In this document: piece after piece, positions 5,987 through 13,718 of the stretch
Numbering within the stretch: position 1 is the stretch's first letter
How the letters are laid out: every line of letters begins with the position of its first letter
DNA from: RGIG8767 sp964531805
GTDB taxonomy: Bacteria > Bacillota > Clostridia > Lachnospirales > Lachnospiraceae
Assembly: GCA_964531805.1 (NCBI GenBank)
Contig: CAZHGE010000062.1
Location: 1 to 16,118, forward strand
Length of the DNA stretch: 16,118 bases
Direction: 5' to 3'
Translations under genes and position numbers: made by a program
The notes under the pieces: generated by a model
What the model saw: only the letters and a program-made list of their open reading frames with translations
Databases searched by the model: none
What the model was told of the DNA's origin: nothing

Positions 5987-8361
5987 TACTGTTTCCTCCA
6001 GTAAATCTGGATTACATCACCATTCTGCAATTCTTCCATGTAATTAGCATCATGACCGTTTACCTGAGTTACAATAGCTCCCTGTGGCTTAGAAAGATCA
6101 AATTCTATAAAATTAAATACATCTACAAAAACATATTTCGGCTTGCCCGTCATCGTTACCGACTTGCCATTTACTACCACATAGACATTTCTTGGTTCTG
6201 CAGGAACTTCAGGAGTTGCTTCTGCTTGTGCAGCTTCTGTTGCATTTACAGAAGTCACTGATGTTTCTTCTGCCTTAGGAGTCTCAACAGGGGCTACCGA
6301 TTGGGCAAGCGCTGTCTGTTCAACTGACACTGTTGCCTGTACTGATGTTACTGGCTGAGATTGTATTGGCTGTACAACCTGTTCCACAGGCTGAACTGGT
6401 GTAGTCTGAGCAACAGTTTCTTCTATCTGCTGAGCCGGCTCTGATACGGCAGCTGTCTCATTCTCCCCAACAACATCTCCTACTTCCTCGTCCTGTTCAT
6501 AATCACCTACATAGTCTTCTTCAATCACCGGTGCCACCATTGCCATCTTTGGTGCTGATGTAGAAGAATTTAAGACAGGTGCTACAGTCTGTTGTGGTCT
6601 ATTTACCAATTTCCAGATCACTTCAAAGTTCTCATATACTTTGGTATCCGCAGACGCTTCTTTGTTGTTTACCATCCAGACATTTCCCGGATGATCCGGA
6701 ATATCCATAAATGTTTTGATTTGCTCTACCGTTGCATAATCTAAAAATTCAACGGCATCACCTTCCTGAATCTCGTAACTTCCAGTAATCAATTCTCCAT
6801 TTACCACTGGATATTTGGGAAGGGTCACTCTTGCTCCATTTACAATAATATCCATCTGCGATTTGTATTCTGGTAATTTTTCTAAATATGCCCTGCCCGG
6901 TGCTCCACCAGTTGACTCTGTTACCTTCACAATATCATTTTCCTTGATTGGAGTATGAAGGTTGGCTGGTTCTCCATTTAAAAGGATAACTGCCGGTTCT
7001 CCCATTTCTCCTCGTGCAAAACGTTCCTTGCCATTTACAGTAAAGGTAAGCTTTTGTCCACTCTTTGGGAAAAGATTAACGGATGGATAATCCGTCTGCA
7101 TTGCTGCATCCATAACCGTCAGTTTATTGTTATTGTATAACTTCACAGTTACATCGTTAAAACTTACATAGATAAAATTATGATTCTCTTTGTAATAATC
7201 CAGGCAAATACCGATTGGGGTAACCAAAAGGGAATTCTGCTCCATTTCCGTATCTTCGAAAATGATGTTCTGCATCACTTCTTTTCCACGGATTGCTACT
7301 CGCTCCGGTGCCAGATCCAGTTTGGCAGCAAGTGCTCTTGTGTAACCTGGAATCTTACCGCCGCCACCGACAACAAATACAGCACCTACGGACTTACCGC
7401 CATTCAATTCTAAAATCTTAGTTGCCACTTCATCGGTCATTTTTTCTACTAATGGCTCTAAAAGTTTTTCTACTTCTTTGCTGCTAATCTGTTGCTGCAG
7501 TCCCATAATATCGAGATAAGTAACCATCTCCATCTCACCAGCATCCCGTTTAATCTGTTCTGCTGTATTAAAATCAACCATACAATGAAGGGCTATCGGT
7601 TCTGTAAGAGAATCTCCGGCAGTTGGAATCATACCAAATGCTGTAATCGTTCCTTCTTTCGTAATGGAAATATCACTTGTACCAGCGCCTACATCCACAA
7701 GACCAATATTCAACAGACGAAATTTTTCCGGAATTGCCAATTCAATAGCCGCAATAGGCTCCAAGGTCAGGCTGGCAACACTGAGTCCCGCATGCTCTAC
7801 TGCCTTATAAAGACCATCTACAACATCATCCGGTAAAAAGGTAGCGATCATATCCACGCTAATCTTCTTAGCCTTATGATCCTGTAGATTACTCATAGGA
7901 TAATCATTCATATAGTAACGGACAACACTGCTCCCTACACAGTAAAAACGAGTATCCGCCTCGGTTTCTTTTAAAAACTCCTTATAGGCTTCTTCTGTTG
8001 CCTTGGAATTCAAAGTCTGGATATCTTCCTGTGTAACAACACGTTCTGAATTAAATTCCATATCGGTATGTACCTGAATCGTTTTTAACACACGACCAGC
8101 AGCTGCAATGCAGACTTTATCTAATTTTCGGTCTAGTTTTAATTCCAAACGTTCTTTTACTTCACGGATGGTATTTCCTACTCTTCCGATATCATGAATC
8201 TGACCATCTAACATAGCTCTTGTTGCATGCTCTTTTCCAGTCTGAGCTACTACCACAAAACGTTCATCGTCCTGACGATAGCCCACAGTACCTACAATAC
8301 TTCTGGTTCCAATGTCCAAGCCAAACACTAGTTGTCCGGGATATTTCTTTACATTTTCCAC
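5986..8361 (-). CDS. FtsA-like actin-fold ATPase with long C-terminal extension
   Basis: A 791-residue protein. Residues about 10-400 form an FtsA/PilM-type actin-like ATPase: phosphate-1 motif FGLDIGTRSIVG (13-24), phosphate-2 motif LVDVGAGTSDISI (221-233) and adenosine motif VFVVGGGGKIPGYT (328-341). Classical FtsA is only about 420 residues and ends in a membrane-binding helix. Here there follow two beta-rich modules (about 404-480 and 503-543), an acidic then Pro/Gln/Val/Thr-rich disordered linker (about 595-722) and a third small module (726-788) ending IQIYWRKQ. The modules share a VNG...GDxV/I pattern. No ftsZ is nearby, so it is probably a paralogue of the division FtsA rather than the main one. 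The start codon is GTG, with GGGGG at 7-base spacing, and the first 13 bases overlap the end of coaE. The family assignment is firm; the cellular role is not. Confidence 0.85.
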   Translation of the reverse strand: MENVKKYPGQLVFGLDIGTRSIVGTVGYRQDDERFVVVAQTGKEHATRAMLDGQIHDIGRVGNTIREVKERLELKLDRKLDKVCIAAAGRVLKTIQVHTDMEFNSERVVTQEDIQTLNSKATEEAYKEFLKETEADTRFYCVGSSVVRYYMNDYPMSNLQDHKAKKISVDMIATFLPDDVVDGLYKAVEHAGLSVASLTLEPIAAIELAIPEKFRLLNIGLVDVGAGTSDISITKEGTITAFGMIPTAGDSLTEPIALHCMVDFNTAEQIKRDAGEMEMVTYLDIMGLQQQISSKEVEKLLEPLVEKMTDEVATKILELNGGKSVGAVFVVGGGGKIPGYTRALAAKLDLAPERVAIRGKEVMQNIIFEDTEMEQNSLLVTPIGICLDYYKENHNFIYVSFNDVTVKLYNNNKLTVMDAAMQTDYPSVNLFPKSGQKLTFTVNGKERFARGEMGEPAVILLNGEPANLHTPIKENDIVKVTESTGGAPGRAYLEKLPEYKSQMDIIVNGARVTLPKYPVVNGELITGSYEIQEGDAVEFLDYATVEQIKTFMDIPDHPGNVWMVNNKEASADTKVYENFEVIWKLVNRPQQTVAPVLNSSTSAPKMAMVAPVIEEDYVGDYEQDEEVGDVVGENETAAVSEPAQQIEETVAQTTPVQPVEQVVQPIQSQPVTSVQATVSVEQTALAQSVAPVETPKAEETSVTSVNATEAAQAEATPEVPAEPRNVYVVVNGKSVTMTGKPKYVFVDVFNFIEFDLSKPQGAIVTQVNGHDANYMEELQNGDVIQIYWRKQ

Positions 8362-8954
8362 AGTTTGTCCCCCAATATCTTATCAATCTGTTTCTCTGTA
8401 TTACTAAAATCACTACTATTATCAATTATGACCTGACAATGTGTTCGGAATTCCTCTTCCTTCAATTGTCCATTCATAATGCTTGTAATTTTTTCATCAC
8501 TATAATGCCTGTTTGCCCGCAGACGTTCTCTGCGTGTTTCATCACTGGCATATATATACCACATTTCATCCACATGCGCCGCATAACCACATTCAATCAG
8601 CAGCGCCGCTTCCACAAAAAAGAAATCCAGCATACCGGCTTTTTTTTCTTTTTGGATCTCAGTTAAAATATAATCCATAACCGCCGGATGAATAATGGCA
8701 TTTACCTGTAAAAGCAATTCTTTATCAGAAAAGATTCGTGCTGCCATCTTTTCCTTCTGAATAAAGCCCTCATTATCCAGTATATCATTTCCAAGCAAAT
8801 CTACCAACTGATTATAACAGATTTTTCCGGGAAGTTTTACTTCATTTCCCACATCATCCGCTAAAATCACACGGCATTTATAATGCTCCCTTATGTATTG
8901 CAGCACCTGGGACTTTCCAGCCCCAATGCCGCCTGTAATTCCGATTATCTGCAT
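8349..8954 (-). CDS. coaE: Dephospho-CoA kinase
   Basis: Performs the last step of coenzyme A synthesis, phosphorylating the 3'-hydroxyl of the ribose of dephospho-CoA with ATP in the cytoplasm. The 201-residue protein starts MQIIGITGGIGAGKS, with the P-loop GGIGAGKS at residues 8-15, followed by the ADD substrate-binding segment (32-34), the hydrophobic FVEAALLIECGY segment, and the lid region with RRERLRANR. Length is normal. The ATG has GGGAG at 5-base spacing. It lies 40 bases after polA, a coupling frequent in Firmicutes, and overlaps the FtsA-like gene by 13 bases, consistent with co-transcription. Confidence 0.96.
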   Translation of the reverse strand: MQIIGITGGIGAGKSQVLQYIREHYKCRVILADDVGNEVKLPGKICYNQLVDLLGNDILDNEGFIQKEKMAARIFSDKELLLQVNAIIHPAVMDYILTEIQKEKKAGMLDFFFVEAALLIECGYAAHVDEMWYIYASDETRRERLRANRHYSDEKITSIMNGQLKEEEFRTHCQVIIDNSSDFSNTEKQIDKILGDKLWKM

Positions 8955-8994
8955 ATATTCTCCCAGCCCTGCTAAAAATCAGGCTTTTCAAATC

Positions 8995-11667
8995 TTACTT
9001 AGCCTCATACCAGTCACTTCCCGTATGCACATCCACTTCTAAAGCCACGGACAACTCTGCCGCTTCTTTCATTCCTTTTACTAAAATCTCACGCACATGA
9101 TCCACTTCATTCTTTTCTACTTCTAAAAGAAGTTCGTCATGCACCTGAATTAGCACACGGCTTTTTAATCCCTGCTCCCTTAATTCCTTCCAGACAGTCA
9201 GCATGGCTTTTTTCATAATGTCCGCTGCGGTCCCCTGTATCGGTGCATTCATGGCAACACGCTTTCCAAAAGAACGCTGCATAAAATTGCTACTCAAAAT
9301 TTCAGGAAGTGGTCTTCTTCTGGAAAACATGGTCGTTACAAACCCGTCTTTTTCCGCATTCTCAACCGTGCTGTCCAAAAATTCTTTTACCTTGGGATAT
9401 TGTGCAAAATAGGACTGGATATACCCTTCTGCTTCTTTACGGTTGATACTCAAATCCTGACTCAAACCAAAGGAACTGATGCCATACACAATACCAAAAT
9501 TCACGGCCTTCGCATTACGGCGCTGTAAATCCGTCACTTCTTCAAGCGGCGTATGGAATACCTTAGAAGCGGTAATTCTATGGATATCCGCATCCTGCTT
9601 ATAAGCTTCTATCAACTGCTCATCCCCCGACATGTGGGCAAGGAGACGAAGTTCAATCTGGGAATAATCCGCATCCATAAACACATATCCTTCCTTCGGT
9701 ATAAATGCCTTTCGGATTTTACGTCCCAGTTCCATTCTCATAGGAATATTCTGTAAATTCGGCTCTGTAGAACTGATGCGCCCCGTTGCCGTTACCGTCT
9801 GCTGGAATGTCGTATGGATTCTGCCATCATCCGCAATACACTGTAATAATCCATCCGCATAAGTGGATTTTAATTTTGCCAATGTACGGTATTCCAAAAT
9901 ATCTGCCACAATCGGATATTCCAACGACAATTTTTCCAATACATCCGCAGCTGTGGAATAACCGGATTTTGTTTTTTTACTGCCAGGCAGACCTAATTTC
10001 CCAAACAAAATTTCACCTAACTGCTTAGGCGAATTTAAATTAAATTCTTCTCCAGCCGCTTCATATACAGATTTTTGTAATTCTTCAATTCTATCTACCA
10101 GGGATTCTCCATAGCGAACCAATTCTTCGCGGTCTACTAAAACCCCTTCTTTTTCCATATCAAATAATACTTTCGAAAGCGGCATTTCTAACTCCCTATA
10201 AAGGGATTCCATACCAAGTTCTTTCAGTTTTTCAAAAACAATACCTTCGGACGCATATAAAACATAAGCAAGTGCTGCTCCATATGCCACAAAATCCTCT
10301 TTTTTTTCCTGTGCTGCCTGTGTCAGAGATAGTTTTCCGAAATACTGTTCTCTTTCTTTAATCGGAATATCCAGATATTCCCTTGCAATATCTTCTACAT
10401 GATAAGCACTTTTTACCGGATTCAAAAGATACAAAGCAATCTTTAGATCAAAAAGTTGATTTTCAACTGGTTGATTCTCAATTTGCTGACATTCTTCACA
10501 CAAGCCAATGTAGGAATATAAATCCTTGATGCCAAACGTAACACATGACACGTTTTGTACAAGTTCTTTTACTTTATCTGTCAAATATGCTGAAGTCATA
10601 AAACCTTCTGGCAAAAAGACATAACTGCTTTCTGTATCAAAACAAAGTGCCAGCCCTGCAAACTCGCTGCTTCCTTCATCCTGTAAAAACAGACAGGCTG
10701 CCCGCTCCGCTTCCTTTGCTTTTGCAAAAACATTTTCACATTTTGTAAGGTCTTTGATACATTCCGCTGTGAAATCCATTCCCCTTTCTTCAACAGTCTC
10801 CTTGGAAAAGCGGGTCAACAGATTTTTAAATTCTAATTTTTGGAACAGCATGTACGCATCTTTTGTGTAAAAATCCTTGATTTCCATATCCGCAAAAGTA
10901 ACATCCAGCTCACAATCCGTTTTAATGGTTGCCAATGCTTTACTCAAATCAGCAAGATTTCTATTTTCAATCAAAGATTCCTTAATACTTTTTTTCGTAA
11001 TTTCTTCTATATGAGCATAAATTTCTTCAATGGAACCATAGGTTACCATCAGATTAATAGCTGTTTTTTCGCCAACCTTTGGGACTCCCGGAATATTATC
11101 CGAAGAATCACCCATTAATGCCTTTAATTCAATAAACTGAAGAGGCGTTACCTGATATTTTTCTAATACATCTTTGTCATAATAATCTTCTGTTTCCGTT
11201 CTTCCACCTTTTGTCTTTGGAATACGGATTTTAATATGCTCGGACGCAATCTGTAATAAATCACGGTCTCCGGATACCAGTGTAACTTCCCTGCCTTCTG
11301 CTTCTGCTTTTTTTGCAAGCGTTCCTAAAATATCATCTGCTTCATAACCGCCTTTTTTTACAACGGTAATCTGCATAGCTGCCAAAACATCCTGTAATAC
11401 ACCTACCTGCTCACGCAGTTCCTGAGGCATTGGTTTTCGGGTGCCCTTGTATTCTGCATACATTTTATGGCGGAACGTAGGCTCTTTTACATCAAAAGCC
11501 ACACAAAGATATCCCGGTTTTTCTTCTTCTAAGATCTTAAATAAAATATTTAAAAATCCATATATTCCGTTTGTATGAAGACCTTCTGCATTTGTCAGTT
11601 CCGGTACACCATAAAATGCACGGTTTAAAATGCTGTGGCCATCAATCAATACCAGTTTATCACTCAT
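8995..11667 (-). CDS. polA: DNA polymerase I
   Basis: Replaces RNA primers and fills gaps in repair. With the start MSDKLVLIDGHS the protein is 890 residues. The 5' nuclease domain (about 1-285) has LIDGH, EADD, SGDRD and GDSSDN acidic motifs. A middle domain (about 300-480) corresponds to the proofreading exonuclease but looks degenerate. The polymerase domain has motif A (DYSQIELR, Asp near 667), motif B (RRNAKAVNFGIVYG, near 716-729) and motif C (VHDE, near 842-845). An in-frame ATG at 11685 would add six residues but has no ribosome binding site, while the ATG at 11667 has GAGTGGA upstream and the usual family start. It follows the zinc-finger gene by 21 bases and precedes coaE. Confidence 0.96.
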   Translation of the reverse strand: MSDKLVLIDGHSILNRAFYGVPELTNAEGLHTNGIYGFLNILFKILEEEKPGYLCVAFDVKEPTFRHKMYAEYKGTRKPMPQELREQVGVLQDVLAAMQITVVKKGGYEADDILGTLAKKAEAEGREVTLVSGDRDLLQIASEHIKIRIPKTKGGRTETEDYYDKDVLEKYQVTPLQFIELKALMGDSSDNIPGVPKVGEKTAINLMVTYGSIEEIYAHIEEITKKSIKESLIENRNLADLSKALATIKTDCELDVTFADMEIKDFYTKDAYMLFQKLEFKNLLTRFSKETVEERGMDFTAECIKDLTKCENVFAKAKEAERAACLFLQDEGSSEFAGLALCFDTESSYVFLPEGFMTSAYLTDKVKELVQNVSCVTFGIKDLYSYIGLCEECQQIENQPVENQLFDLKIALYLLNPVKSAYHVEDIAREYLDIPIKEREQYFGKLSLTQAAQEKKEDFVAYGAALAYVLYASEGIVFEKLKELGMESLYRELEMPLSKVLFDMEKEGVLVDREELVRYGESLVDRIEELQKSVYEAAGEEFNLNSPKQLGEILFGKLGLPGSKKTKSGYSTAADVLEKLSLEYPIVADILEYRTLAKLKSTYADGLLQCIADDGRIHTTFQQTVTATGRISSTEPNLQNIPMRMELGRKIRKAFIPKEGYVFMDADYSQIELRLLAHMSGDEQLIEAYKQDADIHRITASKVFHTPLEEVTDLQRRNAKAVNFGIVYGISSFGLSQDLSINRKEAEGYIQSYFAQYPKVKEFLDSTVENAEKDGFVTTMFSRRRPLPEILSSNFMQRSFGKRVAMNAPIQGTAADIMKKAMLTVWKELREQGLKSRVLIQVHDELLLEVEKNEVDHVREILVKGMKEAAELSVALEVDVHTGSDWYEAK

Positions 11668-11688
11668 ACTGTCCACTCTTTTCATATT

Positions 11689-12015
11689 TTATTTATTCAA
11701 AAAAACCAATACCAAAATAAAGATAACTGCAAGAATCGCAAAAAATTCCATTGCATAAATTACAATTGCTGCAAGACGCTTACTTTTAATTGATTTATAG
11801 GACTGCTCAATCAAAATATCCAAATCCTTGCTCAAATCAAAACTACCGCCCTCTTCCAAACGGGCCATACCTTCTCTGACAAGATATTGGATGCTCAATT
11901 CTTCTTTGCACTCCGGACACTGGCTGATATGATTTAAAAATGTTTCAGCACTTTTTCCATGTAGTTCATCTTCTAAAAAGGCTGTAATGTTTCTCTGAAC
12001 TTCTTTACAATCCAT
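11689..12015 (-). CDS. Small zinc-finger (zf-HC2) membrane protein, anti-sigma-factor-like
   Basis: A 108-residue protein with an N-terminal cytoplasmic zinc-binding segment, C3, then H29-x3-C33-x2-C36 (NHISQCPECKEE), the signature of zinc-binding anti-sigma domains, and one C-terminal membrane helix (about 81-106). In known systems such proteins hold an ECF sigma factor at the membrane, or are truncated relatives with other roles. No sigma factor gene is adjacent or anywhere in the window, so the partner is unknown. The ATG follows GGCGGGGTG at close spacing. The gene lies 16 bases after the Enzyme I gene and its stop is 21 bases before the chosen polA start, so it is almost certainly co-transcribed with them. 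Domain assignment is good; the function is open. Confidence 0.8.
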   Translation of the reverse strand: MDCKEVQRNITAFLEDELHGKSAETFLNHISQCPECKEELSIQYLVREGMARLEEGGSFDLSKDLDILIEQSYKSIKSKRLAAIVIYAMEFFAILAVIFILVLVFLNK

Positions 12016-12031
12016 TTTTCACCCCGCCTTT

Positions 12032-13660
12032 CTACTTTGAAAGATCCAGACTTCGGATCTTTTTACGAAGCGAAAGCACTTCTTCTACCGGTACTGACAA
12101 CTCATCTACACCAATCCGCAAAAAGAACTCCGTCATAGCGCCGTCCGATGCCAGTTCTCCGCATATTCCAACCGGAATACCTGCTTTATGACCACTTTCC
12201 ACTGTCATCTCTATCATTTTTAAAACTGCCTTATGGTAAGGGTCCGTATAAATTCCCATTGCTGGATTCATACGGTCAGCTGCCAGTATGTACTGTGTCA
12301 AATCATTGGTCCCAATGCTGAAAAAATCAACACACTCAGCCAAATCATCCGCTGTCATTACCGCCGCAGGCGTTTCAATCATAATCCCCAGTTTCGGATT
12401 ACCATAAGACTTCTTCTCTTCTTTTAACTGCATTTTTGCCTGTTCAATTAAATTTTTTACCTCTTCCACTTCCCATACCGATGAGATCATGGGAAGCAAT
12501 ATAGACACATCCCCATAAACAGATGCCCGAAGAAGTGCTTTTATCTGCACATTAAACAGCTGCGGTTGTGCCAGACACAGACGGATGCCTCTGATTCCCA
12601 TTGAAGGATTATCTTCCTTTATCATGGGAAGATACGGCACCATCTTATCCGCTCCAATATCTAATGTCCTTACAACAACTGGTCTGCCATTCATCCCTTG
12701 AACCACATCACGGTATACTAGAAATTGTTCCTCTTCTTCTGGATAAATATTACGGGATAAATACAAAAATTCTGTCCGAAACAAGCCAATTCCTCCGGCA
12801 TCCTGTTCCAATACTTTCGGAATATCCTGTGTCGATTCAATATTGGCATATACCTGTATGGTTTTTCCATCGATTGTTTCATTGGAAAGTCCAACCAATT
12901 CATGCAGTAAACGTTTTTCTTTCAAACGCTCTTTTTGTCTCTCCTGCAATTTTTGAATCACATCTTTTGACGGCTGGACATAGAGTATTCCCTCTTCTCC
13001 ATCTACAGCCGCATCCATATTATGAAGTTCGGATAAAACCGCAATCTCCGTTTGTACAAGACATGGAATCCCAAGGGATCTGGAAAGTACTGCCATATGA
13101 GAGTACTCACTTCCGCCCTGCAGCACGATTGCTAATATTTTATCCTTATCCAGATTAATTGTCTCACTAGGACTTAAATCCTGTGCCAGTAAAATCACTG
13201 GTTCATTCCATAAAGTATCCTGAGCCTCCACACTGGTCATATGCTTAAGCATACGCCTTGATACATCCATACAATCTGCTGATTTAGCACGCAGCGTCTC
13301 ATCCTCTAAAAGTGTCAGTCTTCCTGCATAATCATTAATACTTCTGGATAACGCATATTCTGCATTACAAGAATTGCGTAAAATATATTGCTTGACCTCA
13401 TCAATCAAAACATCATCCATAGCGATCAATTTCTGCATTTCAAAAATTGCCGCATTTTCTTCTCCCACAAGCTGTCTTGCTTTTTCACATAGATCCTGTA
13501 ACTCTAAAACCGTCTCTTTTACAGCAAGATCCAGTCTTTCCAGTTCTGACTCAGGATAAGCAGTATGCTCTTTTACAATATCAACATAGCCTCTTTCAAA
13601 AAGACATATCTTCCCAAATGCGACACCACCCCTGACGCATTTTCCACAATACTCTTTCAT
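12032..13660 (-). CDS. Phosphoenolpyruvate-protein phosphotransferase (PTS Enzyme I-like)
   Basis: Enzyme I takes phosphate from PEP and passes it to HPr for sugar uptake and regulation. The 542-residue protein shows the N-terminal start MKEYCGKCVRGGVAFGKI, an HPr-binding helical region (about 35-145), the phosphohistidine loop QGGSEYSHMAVLSRSLGIP with H188, the PEP-binding segments LFRTEFLYLSR and IMIETPAAVM, GTNDLTQY, and the catalytic C500 in GICGELASD. The active-site loop differs from the classical GGRTSH motif. It is a little shorter than typical Enzyme I (about 570). No HPr or EII gene is nearby; ptsI or ptsP is a reasonable label, but I leave the symbol open. The Shine-Dalgarno (AGAGG) is 11 bases from the ATG, a poor spacing. 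The gene starts 44 bases after the aspS stop and a hairpin at 13694-13718. Confidence 0.9.
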   Translation of the reverse strand: MKEYCGKCVRGGVAFGKICLFERGYVDIVKEHTAYPESELERLDLAVKETVLELQDLCEKARQLVGEENAAIFEMQKLIAMDDVLIDEVKQYILRNSCNAEYALSRSINDYAGRLTLLEDETLRAKSADCMDVSRRMLKHMTSVEAQDTLWNEPVILLAQDLSPSETINLDKDKILAIVLQGGSEYSHMAVLSRSLGIPCLVQTEIAVLSELHNMDAAVDGEEGILYVQPSKDVIQKLQERQKERLKEKRLLHELVGLSNETIDGKTIQVYANIESTQDIPKVLEQDAGGIGLFRTEFLYLSRNIYPEEEEQFLVYRDVVQGMNGRPVVVRTLDIGADKMVPYLPMIKEDNPSMGIRGIRLCLAQPQLFNVQIKALLRASVYGDVSILLPMISSVWEVEEVKNLIEQAKMQLKEEKKSYGNPKLGIMIETPAAVMTADDLAECVDFFSIGTNDLTQYILAADRMNPAMGIYTDPYHKAVLKMIEMTVESGHKAGIPVGICGELASDGAMTEFFLRIGVDELSVPVEEVLSLRKKIRSLDLSK

Positions 13661-13693
13661 AGTAAAAAATACCTCTCACAGCAACAAACGCCA

Positions 13694-13718
13694 AGACGAC
13701 AGAATTATTCTGCCGTCT
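13694..13718 (-). terminator. Strong hairpin spanning the aspS stop codon (possible attenuator)
   Basis: On the minus strand an 11-bp stem (one G-T wobble) closes a 3-base loop, and the loop is exactly the TAA stop codon of aspS (13705-13707). After the stem comes a weak T-rich stretch (TTGGCGTTTGTT) rather than a clean U-run. It may be a weak terminator, an RNA-processing site, or an attenuator lowering expression of the downstream genes. Because the stem lies in the end of the aspS ORF, terminating ribosomes would melt it. Confidence 0.45.

Noticed and set aside
6190..6580. Low-complexity stretch in the FtsA-like gene as a tandem repeat or CRISPR-like array
   Set aside because: It encodes an irregular Pro/Gln/Val/Thr-rich linker in frame; there is no fixed repeat unit or spacer structure.
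8220..8666. 148-codon plus-strand reading frame
   Set aside because: It is antisense to coaE and the FtsA-like gene, both of which have clear motifs; no ribosome binding site or family resemblance.
8966..8984. Possible hairpin between polA and coaE (GCCCTG / CAGGC)
   Set aside because: Short, bulged stem next to the coaE ribosome binding site with no U-tract; probably chance.
12601..13158. 185-codon plus-strand reading frame
   Set aside because: It is antisense to the Enzyme I gene and its composition (many His, Pro, Ser, Leu) is typical of a shadow frame.
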